DNA of 64,000 nucleotides from CALFCE01 sp964411665. GTDB lineage: Bacteria > Pseudomonadota > Gammaproteobacteria > Granulosicoccales > Granulosicoccaceae. A model generated the notes under the pieces. The model searched no databases, was not told the origin of the DNA, and was given only the letters and a program-made list of their open reading frames with translations. Below, in pieces: positions 24,936 through 34,180 of the stretch (the first letter of the stretch is position 1; every line of letters begins with the position of its first letter). Location: the NCBI GenBank assembly GCA_964411665.1, contig CAYPMR010000002.1, positions 62,001-126,000 on the forward strand, given 5' to 3'. A program made the translations under genes and the position numbers.

Positions 24936-26155
24936 GCAAACTTAACAACGCAGTCGCGTGGATCGATGAAAGATTCCCGCTGACCAAGCTTCTGGAAGAG
25001 CACGTCACCAAGTATTACGCACCGAAAAATTTCAACTTCTGGTATTACTTTGGTGCTTTGTCACTGTTGGTCCTGATCATTCAGGTAGTGACCGGTATAT
25101 TCCTGACGATGAACTATAAGCCAGATGGTGAGCTTGCCTTCGCCTCTGTTGAGTACATCATGCGGGATGTGAACTTCGGTTGGCTGATCCGCTACATGCA
25201 TTCGACGGGTGCATCGTTGTTTTTTGTGGTTGTTTATCTGCACATGTTTCGCGCACTGATGTATGGCTCGTATCAAAAGCCGCGCGAATTGCTCTGGATC
25301 TTCGGCATGCTGATCTATGTATGCCTGATGGCCGAGGCTTTTATGGGCTACCTGCTTCCCTGGGGACAAATGTCCTACTGGGGTGCTCAGGTTATTATTT
25401 CACTTTTCGGCGCCATTCCATTCGGTATTGGCGATGCGCTAACACTGTGGTTGCGTGGTGATTACGTTGTATCTGACGCGACCTTGAACCGCTTCTTTGC
25501 GTTGCATGTTATCGCTGTTCCATTAGTGTTAATCGGTCTGGTGGTGGCGCATATCATGGCCTTGCACGAGGTTGGTTCAAACAATCCCGACGGCGTTGAT
25601 ATCAAGAAACTGAAAAACGCTGACGGTATCCCGAAAGACGGCATTCCTTTCCACCCGTATTACACCGTTAAGGATTTTATGGGTGCGATTGTCTTTTTGA
25701 TTGTGTTCTTTACTATCGTATTTTTCATGCCTGAAATGGGTGGATACTTCCTTGAACATGCCAACTTCGTTCCGGCAGATCCGCTAAAGACTCCCGAACA
25801 TATAGCTCCGGTCTGGTATTTCACGCCCTTCTACGCAATATTGCGTGCGGTGCCGAGCAAACTAGGAGGTGTCATGGCGATGGGTGCTGCAATTGTTGTG
25901 TTGTTCTTCCTGCCATGGATTGACCGAGGTAAAGTGCGCTCCATTCGCTATCGCTCGCTGGCTTTTAAGGTGTTGTTGTTCTCGTTTGTGGCGGCGTTCG
26001 TGATTCTCGGTTATTACGGCCTGCAGGTGCCCACCTTCTGGGGCACATTTATCTCGCGTGTTTGTTCACTTATTTACTTCGGATTTTTTGTTGGATTATT
26101 CATCATTAGTAAAAATGAAAAAACCAAACCGGTGCCGGAGAGGGTGACATCATGA
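24932..26155 (+). CDS. petB: Cytochrome b subunit of the bc1 complex
   Basis: Membrane core of the bc1 complex with both b hemes and the quinol sites; 407 residues, about eight membrane helices. Heme-ligand helices contain RYMHSTGASLFFVVVYLHMFR and FFALHVIAVPLVLIGLVVAHIMALH. The Qo motif is PVWY rather than PEWY, which is common in beta/gammaproteobacteria. The start is GTG 24932, overlapping petA by four bases. It ends with a four-base overlap into petC. Confidence 0.96.
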   Translation: MSKLNNAVAWIDERFPLTKLLEEHVTKYYAPKNFNFWYYFGALSLLVLIIQVVTGIFLTMNYKPDGELAFASVEYIMRDVNFGWLIRYMHSTGASLFFVVVYLHMFRALMYGSYQKPRELLWIFGMLIYVCLMAEAFMGYLLPWGQMSYWGAQVIISLFGAIPFGIGDALTLWLRGDYVVSDATLNRFFALHVIAVPLVLIGLVVAHIMALHEVGSNNPDGVDIKKLKNADGIPKDGIPFHPYYTVKDFMGAIVFLIVFFTIVFFMPEMGGYFLEHANFVPADPLKTPEHIAPVWYFTPFYAILRAVPSKLGGVMAMGAAIVVLFFLPWIDRGKVRSIRYRSLAFKVLLFSFVAAFVILGYYGLQVPTFWGTFISRVCSLIYFGFFVGLFIISKNEKTKPVPERVTS

Positions 26156-26937
26156 CCAGACCCCTAGACATGAAGTACATGATCAAAAGCCTGGTCGTGG
26201 CTGTAGCGATGATGCTCACATTTGCTTCAGCTGATGCTCTGGCTGCCAGCAGTGGCGTTAAGCTTGAGTCGCCACGCATTGATGCTGGCAGTAAGAAGTC
26301 GTTGCAGCGTGGGGCAAAGTTGTTCGTCAATTACTGCATGGCATGCCACTCCGCAAATTATCAACGTTATAACAGGATGGCACGCGATATTGGCCTCTCG
26401 GAAGAGGATGTTGCAGAGCACCTGATATTCACAACAGATTCGTCAGGTGAGCCGACCAAGGCAGGTTCCTTGATGGAAAATAACATGGGTCCTGAATACG
26501 GCCGCAAGGCCTTTGGTGTCGTACCGCCGAATCTCGCTTTAACGGCGCGTTCTCGCGGTGTTGACTGGATCTACACCTACCTCAAAAGTTTTTATATAGA
26601 TCCCTCACGCGGTGCTATCGGCGTTAATAATACTGTTTATCCCGGTGCTGCCATGCCGCACGTATTATGGGAGCTGCAGGGATGGCAGGAAAAGGTGATG
26701 GTAGATGACGGCCATGGTAAGCAGGTTGCCAAGCTTGAATTGGTATCACCCGGTTCACAATCGCCAGCCGAATATGATGAGACGATTAACGATATAACCA
26801 ATTTTCTAGCTTACATGTCCGACCCGATAAAGCAGACAAGGCATCGTATTGGAACATTCGTCTTGCTATTCCTGTTTGTTTTGCTCGGCATCGCGTATTT
26901 GCTCAAGAAAGAGTATTGGCGTGATGTTGTTCATTAG
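26152..26937 (+). CDS. petC: Cytochrome c1 of the bc1 complex
   Basis: Periplasmic heme-c subunit, 261 residues. It has a signal peptide (about 1-32, cut after DALA), the heme site CMACH, and the likely axial Met in YPGAAMPHVLW. A C-terminal membrane anchor (FVLLFLFVLLGIAYLLKKEYW) is followed by a basic end. The ATG at 26152 overlaps the petB stop; internal Met codons at +7 and +10 are possible starts. Confidence 0.95.
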   Translation: MTRPLDMKYMIKSLVVAVAMMLTFASADALAASSGVKLESPRIDAGSKKSLQRGAKLFVNYCMACHSANYQRYNRMARDIGLSEEDVAEHLIFTTDSSGEPTKAGSLMENNMGPEYGRKAFGVVPPNLALTARSRGVDWIYTYLKSFYIDPSRGAIGVNNTVYPGAAMPHVLWELQGWQEKVMVDDGHGKQVAKLELVSPGSQSPAEYDETINDITNFLAYMSDPIKQTRHRIGTFVLLFLFVLLGIAYLLKKEYWRDVVH

Positions 26938-26950
26938 ATAATTGAAGCTG

Positions 26951-26994
26951 TCGTCATCCTCAGGGCGTCGAATGCGCTTGCGCGAGGATGACGA
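26951..26994 (+). other. Eleven-pair hairpin after petC
   Basis: TCGTCATCCTC pairs perfectly with GAGGATGACGA across a 22-base loop that itself holds GCGC/GCGC. It starts 13 bases after the petC stop. There is no T tract. It may protect the petABC mRNA 3' end. Confidence 0.6.
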
Positions 26995-27175
26995 TAGTGA
27001 TTGCAGGGACGATGAGAATGATTATTTGCGCTTGGTATTAGAGAAAAATGCCAGAAACCCCATGGACTCTTTTCAGGCAATTGATCCCTCATTGTTTTGT
27101 GTAGCACGAGTTGTAAAGTTATTTTGGCAACGCAAAATTATTTAATTATTTCAGCGCAAGGTGATTGAATCCGTG

Positions 27176-27769
27176 ATGCTTCTTTATAGTGATTCCTACA
27201 ATATCTACAATCACATTGTTCGACTGGTCGTCGCAGAGAAAGATATTGAAATGGAAGTGGTTTTTGTCGATGCAGACAATAAACCCGAAGATTTGATTCA
27301 TTTGAATCCATACAATAGTCTGCCAACACTGGTTGACCGCGAATTGGTACTGTACGGATCGAAAGTCATTACTGATTACCTTGATGAACGGTATCCACAC
27401 CCGCCCTTTTTGCCCATCGACCCTGTATCAAGAGCTAAAACGCGGCTGACACTGTACCGTATCGAACAGGACTGGTACTCGTTGATTGATGATATTGAGT
27501 CAAAGGATGATGCTCGTGTGCAGCCTGCGCTGCGCACTCTGCAGGACTCGATCACGGCATCAGCGGATCTGTTTGCAGTCAAACCGTTCTTTCTCAGCGA
27601 TGATTACTCGATACTCGATGCAACCCTCGCACCCTTGCTAATGCGCTTCAAACATTACGGTGTACGTTTGCCTGAGTCTGCAAGTGCAGTATCTGCCTAT
27701 GCCAACAAAATATTCTCGCGCAGCGCTTTCCAGGCCAGTTTGAGTGACACTGAAAGAGATATGATTTGA
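27176..27769 (+). CDS. sspA: Stringent starvation protein A
   Basis: GST-fold RNA-polymerase-associated regulator. The N-terminal thioredoxin-like part reads LLYSDSYNIYNHIVRLVVAEK, then LIHLNPYNSLPTLVDRELVLYGSKVITDYLDERYPHPPFLP. A helical C domain follows. The ATG at 27176 gives 197 residues; GTG starts at 27161 and 27173 are also open. An AAGGTG site precedes it. petABC-sspA-sspB is a common order in gammaproteobacteria. Confidence 0.93.
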   Translation: MLLYSDSYNIYNHIVRLVVAEKDIEMEVVFVDADNKPEDLIHLNPYNSLPTLVDRELVLYGSKVITDYLDERYPHPPFLPIDPVSRAKTRLTLYRIEQDWYSLIDDIESKDDARVQPALRTLQDSITASADLFAVKPFFLSDDYSILDATLAPLLMRFKHYGVRLPESASAVSAYANKIFSRSAFQASLSDTERDMI

Positions 27770-28050
27770 GCGTATATAGCCTGTCTGTAGTAATATAGCG
27801 TATCGAAAGCGCGTTATTGAGTGATCCGGTGGCCAAAATAATGCAGTGTTCAGGTCGGTAGAGCTGGTTATCTGCCGCTCTGGCATCTGATTTTCTGTTT
27901 CTTTTTGCAGCTCCAGGTTGTGAATAATAGAGGCGCAAAAGAGGAAATAGACAGGGATCGAAGATTGCATGATGCCATTAGAGCACCATGCACTTAAATC
28001 AGCCGTTATTCTAACTACTCGAAACGTTATCTGAAGGTCGCACCACGGCA

Positions 28051-28467
28051 ATGAACTCAAGCAGACCCTATCTAATCCGTGCGCTCTATGAGTGGATAGA
28101 AGACAATGGTCTCACACCCTACATGCTCGTCGATGCCACTGGAAACAATGTTGATGTCCCGGGCAAATTTATTGATAACGGGCGAATCATCCTGAACATC
28201 AGCTACGATGCCACGCACAATTTGGTACTGGGCGATGATGCGATATCCTTCAATGCTCGCTTCAGTGGGACAGCCACTGATGTGAACGTACCGATAAGTA
28301 GTGTGCTGGCAATTTATGCTCGGGAGAACGGTCAGGGAATGATGTTTGGTGAGCATGACGACACACCAACTGACCCTGATTCAGGCGGACCCACGTCGAC
28401 GAAATCCACTCCCGACTCTGATAGTCCATCGCCACTGAAACGTCCGAAGCTGACGATCGTAAAATAG
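28051..28467 (+). CDS. sspB: ClpXP adaptor / stringent starvation protein B
   Basis: SspB delivers ssrA-tagged proteins to ClpXP. The 138-residue protein has the substrate-binding domain (about 5-105: RPYLIRALYEWIEDNGLTPYMLVD, then ILNISYDATHNLVLGDDAISFNARFSG). An acidic Ser/Pro/Asp tail ends in KRPKLTIVK, the ClpX-binding type of tail. It is 281 bases after sspA, a wider gap than usual, so it may have its own promoter. I see no gene in that gap. Confidence 0.94.
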   Translation: MNSSRPYLIRALYEWIEDNGLTPYMLVDATGNNVDVPGKFIDNGRIILNISYDATHNLVLGDDAISFNARFSGTATDVNVPISSVLAIYARENGQGMMFGEHDDTPTDPDSGGPTSTKSTPDSDSPSPLKRPKLTIVK

Positions 28468-28542
28468 GCCCCCGGAGTCATAGGCCTCACGGAGTTGGTT
28501 GGCTCCAGTTCCCTGGTCAGTGCTTGTGTCCGTTGTTTGGAA

Positions 28543-28914
28543 TCAGGCATCCTCTGATATTGCATTGGCTATCCACAATATTTCCGGTGATACCAGATTG
28601 CCACTGATATCGACTACATCCAATCTTGCCTGGTAGTTGCCTAGTCGATTTAACTGCATGTAAAGAGCCGCAGTTCTTAGTAAGCGAGTGCGTTTTTTCG
28701 CAGTGATGCTAGTGGCACCGGTGCCGTAATTTCGGCTATTTCGCTTGTGGCGATATCGTACTTCGACAAACACCAGTTGTTGCTTATCCCGCATAACAAG
28801 ATCGATTTCACCGGTTTTTGCGTGGAAATTTTTTTGAATCAGAAGAAGTCCCTGACGTTGCAGGTATTGGCAGGCTAGCGTCTCTGCCAGCGCGCCTGTG
28901 CGTTGAGATTGCAT
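28543..28914 (-). CDS. yraN: YraN family (UPF0102) putative endonuclease
   Basis: Small protein of 123 residues with the restriction-endonuclease-like core. It shows the motifs AETLACQYLQRQGL, NFHAKTGEIDLVMRD and LVFVEVRYRHKR (probable Asp and Glu metal ligands). The function is not well defined in the family. It is convergent with sspB and lies downstream of lpoA, separated by a probable terminator. Confidence 0.9.
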   Translation of the reverse strand: MQSQRTGALAETLACQYLQRQGLLLIQKNFHAKTGEIDLVMRDKQQLVFVEVRYRHKRNSRNYGTGATSITAKKRTRLLRTAALYMQLNRLGNYQARLDVVDISGNLVSPEILWIANAISEDA

Positions 28915-28938
28915 GAGAAATTCCTTTTCATAGTTGGG

Positions 28939-28961
28939 AAAAACACCGTCTCCATGGTGTT
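28939..28961 (-). terminator. Terminator between lpoA and yraN
   Basis: On the minus strand AACACC pairs with GGTGTT across an eight-base loop and is followed by further T residues. An A tract on the other side makes it nearly symmetric. It would separate lpoA from yraN. Confidence 0.55.
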
Positions 28962-29043
28962 AAAAAAGTACGCGTAGGTTGCAGTACGGATATGTATTTT
29001 TAGCTTGCTGTTAACTGTCGCTATCGTTTCATCGTTGCTGCTA

Positions 29044-31026
29044 TTACTCCTGGCGGTTAATGATCAGGTTGTCAGGTTCGTATTCTATGCTCTTCAATCG
29101 AACTGATTTACCTTCTTCGTATTTCGCCCAAAGCAGCTTGCGCTGGATGCGGCCATCATTGGTAAGTACCAGGTTACCCGTGAATCCCGTCAGCTCGTTG
29201 TTGCTACTCAGGTTATTCAGATTATTCACCAATAACCATGCATCCATGCCCAGTGCATAGAGTTTGCCGAAGACATCTATGGTATCGGGATTGTTCTGCT
29301 GAGCCTCGCGATACTGGGGCGATCGCCTGACCTCAGCGTCCAGTGCCCAGGGCGTGTCTGTGTAAGAAATGCCATTGAGATCTCGGTTGGCCTTTACGTC
29401 ATCATCGACTGCGCTGACTCTGGAAGTGCCCAGCATGGGCAGGCCGCCAGCATGGAAAAAGGCTAATTGAGGTCGAACCGAGCGGGCCTGCTCGTTGTTT
29501 ACTGCAAGGAAAACCATATCGACGTCGCCCCGAATACTGGGTTCGAAAAACAGATTTGTATCGAGTGCCCGGCTCAGGCTTTTGAATCGTTGATCACTCT
29601 GAGTGATCAGGAGCGCGTCCTTTAGTTCTTTTGTGTAGTCGTATTTGTCGGCTGGCAGTACAGCTGTATGCAGGACGTCACCGCCGTTTTGCAGCATTGT
29701 TTCGGTAAAAGCCCTCGCGGCACGATCACCTCTGGAATCATCGGACTGCAGAACTATGGCATTACGCAGATCTGTCGCCAGTGCTCTGGATGCTGCTGAA
29801 CGTGCTTCATCTTCCGGTGCAAGACCGAACTGAATAACGTTTTGTGCAGGGGCGCTACCAGCGGATTCAACCTGATTCAAGGTGATCACTGGAACTGGCA
29901 AATCACGTTGTGTGATGATGGCAGTCACTGCTGCTTTGCGCAGAGGCCCTATGATTGCATCTGATCCATCATTAACCGCATTGCGAAAAGCTGTGCGAAC
30001 AAAGTTGATATTGTCTCCGATATCGTAAAAGCGTATGGCTGGCAGTGATGAGCGATTAGATTCGTTCTGGTAAGCGATAACTATCCCTTCGCGTATTGCC
30101 GCGGCAGCGGCTCCTATGCCGGGCGCGGACAGTGGCAACAACACGCCGACCTGGCGTATCGGGCCTGTGGCAAGTTTCAATCCATCGAATTTATCAGTAT
30201 CCAGCAATGCAGTGGCTACCGTTCTGCGGGCTGGATGCAGTGGATATCGTGCCCTCCATTGCTGCAAATTTGCCTGGCGTTGTTGTACGCTTTGTTCACC
30301 TTCGGCAGAACCGGCGTTTGCCAAGGCAAGCTCTATCCATCCCTGATAGATTTCTCCTCTGACATTGGTCGTCATCTCCCGAAGTTTCGATAACGGCAGC
30401 GTAGTAAGTAGCTGCCAGATCTGTTGGTGATTAGCGTTGATAGTCGCTGGCCGTCTGACCTCGTTCTCAAGATCGATACGCGCAGCGAGTTCTTCATCCG
30501 GATTCTCCAGTTGTCTGAAGCTTTGTGCACGCACTTCGTAAACCCTGGCTCTATGAAGATTTGAGTCGATGTTGCGCGGATCCGGCAGTGCCTCGAGCGC
30601 GTTTTGTGGTTGCCCATCGAAAAGCTGATCCTTGGCGACCAGAATTTCCCGTCGGTACTGCAGTTCGGGAAGTGGCAGTTCATCAGGTAGTCGAGCAAGT
30701 TTTACTTTGCCCTCTTCAGTCACACCGCGATCAAACAGAATTTCCGCAGCCACAATCTGATACTCGAGCTGGAGTTGAGGGGTGGTCGCTTTAGTGGCAA
30801 GTTCGGTATATCTGTTGGATGCACCCAAAGCATCACCAGTCAATAACATGCGCCTGGCGCGCGGGTCGGTTATGCTTGCCAGGCTCTGATCGTCGATATT
30901 CTGGAACGATGGTCCCGGTGCAACACAGGCACTGGCGAGGGCGAGGATCAATATCAGCGTTGATGGCAGTAGCAACGCGTGCTTGTTTGCTGCTGATTCG
31001 AGTACTTTTTCCAGTTGCGAAATCAT
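29044..31026 (-). CDS. lpoA: Penicillin-binding protein activator LpoA
   Basis: Outer-membrane lipoprotein that activates PBP1A (and glycan synthesis) from outside. From ATG 31026 it has 660 residues; ATG 31047 would overlap the rsmI start. The lipobox is LALASAC near residue 30. A helical TPR-like N domain (about 40-290) is followed by a periplasmic-binding-protein-like C domain (about 305-640) with IRQVGVLLPLSAPGIGAAAAAIREGI. It is divergent from rsmI, as in many gammaproteobacteria. Confidence 0.93.
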   Translation of the reverse strand: MISQLEKVLESAANKHALLLPSTLILILALASACVAPGPSFQNIDDQSLASITDPRARRMLLTGDALGASNRYTELATKATTPQLQLEYQIVAAEILFDRGVTEEGKVKLARLPDELPLPELQYRREILVAKDQLFDGQPQNALEALPDPRNIDSNLHRARVYEVRAQSFRQLENPDEELAARIDLENEVRRPATINANHQQIWQLLTTLPLSKLREMTTNVRGEIYQGWIELALANAGSAEGEQSVQQRQANLQQWRARYPLHPARRTVATALLDTDKFDGLKLATGPIRQVGVLLPLSAPGIGAAAAAIREGIVIAYQNESNRSSLPAIRFYDIGDNINFVRTAFRNAVNDGSDAIIGPLRKAAVTAIITQRDLPVPVITLNQVESAGSAPAQNVIQFGLAPEDEARSAASRALATDLRNAIVLQSDDSRGDRAARAFTETMLQNGGDVLHTAVLPADKYDYTKELKDALLITQSDQRFKSLSRALDTNLFFEPSIRGDVDMVFLAVNNEQARSVRPQLAFFHAGGLPMLGTSRVSAVDDDVKANRDLNGISYTDTPWALDAEVRRSPQYREAQQNNPDTIDVFGKLYALGMDAWLLVNNLNNLSSNNELTGFTGNLVLTNDGRIQRKLLWAKYEEGKSVRLKSIEYEPDNLIINRQE

Positions 31027-31045
31027 AGTTTGTAGCTTGCCTGTC

Positions 31046-31921
31046 ATGACGCCTGTTTCCGGTACACTTTTCGTTGTCGCAACCCCAATTGGCAATCTTG
31101 ATGATCTCAGTACCAGGGCGCGCGACACTCTGGCTAACGTCGAGTGCATTTACGCTGAAGATACGCGCCATAGTGCCCGGTTGCTAGAGCACTATTCTAT
31201 CAGTACCCGACGACGTTCCCTGCATGAGCATAATGAAACGTCCAGAATTGAAGAAATATTGCAGCACTTACGACAGGGCAACGATCTGGCAATCATATCC
31301 GATGCTGGCACGCCTTTGCTTAGTGATCCGGGCTATCGCGTGGTGGTTGCCTGCGTGCATGCCAATCTGACAGTCGCCCCCGTGCCAGGGGCGAGTGCAC
31401 TGCTTGCGGCCTTGAGTACCTGCGGGCAGCCGGTTGATGCTTTCACCTATGTTGGCTTTCCGCCAGCCAAAAAATCTGCTTGCGAAAGCTGGTTGAAAAA
31501 CCTGGCTCAAGAGCCTCGTACCCTGGTCATGTTTGAATCGCCGCACCGCCTTGTTGCAACCCTTGAGTTGATGGCCCGGCAATTTGGACCCGACCGAAGT
31601 ATTACCGTAGCTCGGGAACTAACCAAGCGCCATGAGACAATCAGTCTCGCCACCGTGCAGCAACATCTGCAAAATGCGCAGAGCGGCACACTGGTTTTGA
31701 AGGGCGAATTTGTACTGGTCGTGGCAGGGTATGATGCGCAAGCCGCTCAGAGTCAGGATGCTGAGGAGCGTGAACTGCGCAGGGTGCTGCAAATACTATT
31801 AACCAGAATGGGGCCACGCGATGCCGCAGAATGCACAGCTCAAATCACTGGTTGCAGGCGAAATAGGGCGTATAAACTGGCATTGACACTGGGCGGTGAT
31901 AATTCGACGTCAGCAGATTGA
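31046..31921 (+). CDS. rsmI: 16S rRNA (cytidine-1402-2'-O)-methyltransferase RsmI
   Basis: SAM-dependent ribose methylase of C1402 in the 16S decoding centre. The 291 residues from ATG 31046 begin TLFVVATPIGNLDDLSTRA. Family motifs are YAEDTRHSARLLEHY, AIISDAGTPLLSDPGYRVV, VPGASALLAALSTCG and FVGF-like YVGFPP. A longer open frame upstream lies only in lpoA. Its ATG shares the palindrome CATG with a possible lpoA start. Confidence 0.94.
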   Translation: MTPVSGTLFVVATPIGNLDDLSTRARDTLANVECIYAEDTRHSARLLEHYSISTRRRSLHEHNETSRIEEILQHLRQGNDLAIISDAGTPLLSDPGYRVVVACVHANLTVAPVPGASALLAALSTCGQPVDAFTYVGFPPAKKSACESWLKNLAQEPRTLVMFESPHRLVATLELMARQFGPDRSITVARELTKRHETISLATVQQHLQNAQSGTLVLKGEFVLVVAGYDAQAAQSQDAEERELRRVLQILLTRMGPRDAAECTAQITGCRRNRAYKLALTLGGDNSTSAD

Positions 31922-31963
31922 TGTTGTTGGGTCAGATGCTGCGAACACCACTGCCAACAATGT

Positions 31964-31969
31964 TAGGAT
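31964..31969 (+). promoter_or_regulatory. Candidate -10 box for rnpB
   Basis: TAGGAT stands seven bases before the first paired base of the RNase P RNA. No clear -35 hexamer precedes it. Confidence 0.3.
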
Positions 31970-31976
31970 AGGCTCT

Positions 31977-32364
<388 letters not shown>

Positions 32365-32592
32365 AACCTAACAATGAAAGCGAGGACCCCTAGACAGAGC
32401 GCTAACCTGCGGGTTGCTAATTCCTCATCTTATTGATTGAAAAGCATCCATTCGCCATCTTTTCGCGCAGGTGGGAATCCATTTTTTTGCCTGCATAGCA
32501 GAGCTTATTGTGGATCCCTGCCTGCGCCAATGGGATGACGATCTTGTTGACCGCTAAAGGTTGTTAGTAAAGTGGACTACCCTGGACCTGCT

Positions 32593-33429
32593 TCAGGTTT
32601 TCTTTGTATCGTCGACAATGTTCATTGTCGCGAGTCCACTGTTACCGAGTTCTATCGCAGCGAAAGGGCCTCCCTGGTACATGTTCGCCGGATCATCGGT
32701 GTCAGCAGGTTCGGCCTCCTCAAGTAGCTCTTTGGCAAACTGCTCTGCGTTATCTCGCGGACGGTAGCCCAAGTAGCTTGCATTGGAATTATCGACGGGT
32801 GTTCGATCATTGTTTGAAACGCCATAGACAACACTAAAACCGGTTGTGGGTGTATCAATACTTCGAATCACCAGTTGGATTAGGTCATCGTAGCTCAGCC
32901 AGGTACCCAACGCACGAGTGTTGCTGACTTGTGCGCATGAGAGGATTCTCATGCAAACCGATTCAACACCGCGTTTATCCCAGTACATACTGGCTAGATC
33001 TTCAGCAAAGCATTTGGCTAGCCCATAGTAGGTATCAGGTTTGTGAGCAGCATCAGTGCCTATAAAATCCTGTCTTTTGTGCATTCCTACCGCATGGATT
33101 GAACTTGCATAAACCACTCGGCGTAGTCCGTGTCTGTAGGCGGCTTCCCAGATGTTGTAAGCCCCGACGATATTCGGCCCGAGTATTTTTTCAAACGGCG
33201 CTTCGTCACCAATCGCGCCGAAATGCACTACCATGTCTGCACCTTCCAGCAGCGCTTCGATATCGTCGTAGTTGGCAAGGTCTGCTCTCTGATATCTTTC
33301 ACCTGGATACAATTTTCCGATCTCATCGACTATGTCTGATGAGACCAGTTCCTCGCACAGCTGAGTCAATGGCTCACGCAGGTATGAGCCGAGTCTTCCC
33401 GCGGCACCTGTAAGGATTAGCTTTTTCAT
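32593..33429 (-). CDS. udh: NAD-dependent epimerase/dehydratase, probable uronate dehydrogenase
   Basis: Short-chain extended-SDR protein of 278 residues. It has the NAD motif GAAGRLG (8-14), the catalytic YYGLAK (Tyr-x3-Lys), and strong resemblance in pattern to Agrobacterium-type uronate dehydrogenase (ADLANYDDIEALLEGADMVVHFGAIG, SIHAVGMHKRQDF, VRIL-like MRILSC, LSTW-like LGTWLSYDDLIQLV). Such enzymes oxidise galacturonate/glucuronate to the aldarate lactone in pectin or alginate catabolism. No other uronate gene is nearby. It stands alone on the minus strand between rnpB and mraZ, where related genomes have no gene, next to a decayed copy of the rnpB 3' end. Confidence 0.8.
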   Translation of the reverse strand: MKKLILTGAAGRLGSYLREPLTQLCEELVSSDIVDEIGKLYPGERYQRADLANYDDIEALLEGADMVVHFGAIGDEAPFEKILGPNIVGAYNIWEAAYRHGLRRVVYASSIHAVGMHKRQDFIGTDAAHKPDTYYGLAKCFAEDLASMYWDKRGVESVCMRILSCAQVSNTRALGTWLSYDDLIQLVIRSIDTPTTGFSVVYGVSNNDRTPVDNSNASYLGYRPRDNAEQFAKELLEEAEPADTDDPANMYQGGPFAAIELGNSGLATMNIVDDTKKT

Positions 33430-33579
33430 AATGTTATTTGTTTGCTGTTCTGTTCAGAAACGGGATCGTTTTCAGATAATCGCGTATTCGTTGATCGAGT
33501 GGTTATTCAGTATCGGTTCCGAGTTCCAGGTTGAACGGCGATATGTCGATGCTGCGATATTCGCCATAAGTGAGAAACT

Positions 33580-33638
33580 CAGTGCTGAGGCTGAAACGTA
33601 GTGAATGATAATTCACAACAGAACCTGGCTTATCGACC
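33580..33638 (+). pseudogene. Decayed partial copy of the rnpB 3' end
   Basis: These 59 bases align without gaps to rnpB 32300-32358 at 45 of 59 positions, including GAATGATAAT, ACAGAACC and GGCTTATCGACC. The P1-closing bases that follow are not preserved, so it cannot be a functional end. The distance between the two copies is about 1.28 kb, and udh lies between them. Confidence 0.75.
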
Positions 33639-34082
33639 AACAAGACCTAAGGCTATCTAAAATCGTCGAAGTAGTCTTGTTAGCAATGTGTATTATTTTG
33701 CAGTAATCAGTGGTTATGCAATTGCAAGTCGTTCAAATACTGCGAAGCTGACCAATCTCTTTTTCAATCCATATCCTCTGTGCTCGAAAGTGGTCAGTAA
33801 TCTTGGCGATTGCTGTGCGTCGAGCGCAAGATTTTATTCAGCTAGAAGCGCTTCATGCTGGTTTGCCTTGATGTTGATTGTGATTGTTCTTCCTGAGTTT
33901 GCGAGTGTCCTGTTTTTGGCGGATATGAGATCAGCGGGTAAAAATAATTAAGCATTTTTCTGCAGCCTTCCTGAATTGCAAGGTTAACAAAGAATGGTAA
34001 TGTTATGATATTTCTTAAATAATTGGTTTTTAAAGCATTTTATAATTTAGATAATATTATGTAATTCTCACCTGTTACTTTC

Positions 34083-34111
34083 TTGACCCGCATCAACACC
34101 ACGTTTAAAGT
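34083..34111 (+). promoter_or_regulatory. Candidate promoter of mraZ and the division cluster
   Basis: TTGACC at 34083 and TAAAGT at 34106 are spaced by 17 bases, a plausible sigma-70 pair. The MraZ boxes start ten bases downstream, where bound MraZ would block transcription. Confidence 0.5.
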
Positions 34112-34120
34112 GTTCATCCG

Positions 34121-34145
34121 TGGGAAATGGTGGGTATAAGTGGTT
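34121..34145 (+). promoter_or_regulatory. MraZ-box repeats
   Basis: Three direct repeats at ten-base intervals read TGGGA-AATGG-TGGGT-ATAAG-TGGTT. MraZ is known to bind TGGGN repeats separated by five bases upstream of its own gene. The first two match fully and the third is partial. This implies autoregulation of the division cluster. Confidence 0.8.
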
Positions 34146-34180
34146 TCAAAGGGTAATTAAAGCCCGGAAACCGTCAAGAT

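Larger units (their letters stand above)
33430..34180. other. 751-base gap upstream of mraZ
   Basis: This gap holds the rnpB-like remnant (33580-33638), an A/T-rich stretch (about 33950-34080), and the mraZ promoter with its boxes. An 87-codon GTG-initiated frame at 33688-33951 has no recognisable features, and I do not call it. Confidence 0.6.

Noticed and set aside
27770..28050. GGTAGAGC-like piece near 27856 suggesting a tRNA D arm
   Set aside because: No acceptor pairing, anticodon stem or T arm can be built around it.
30983..31045. N-terminal extension of rsmI
   Set aside because: The extra 21 residues fall inside lpoA coding sequence and the family motif begins right after ATG 31046.
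33688..33951. 87-codon open frame between the rnpB remnant and mraZ
   Set aside because: It starts with GTG, lacks a ribosome-binding site, is rich in Ser/Cys with no known pattern, and lies in A/T-rich intergenic sequence.
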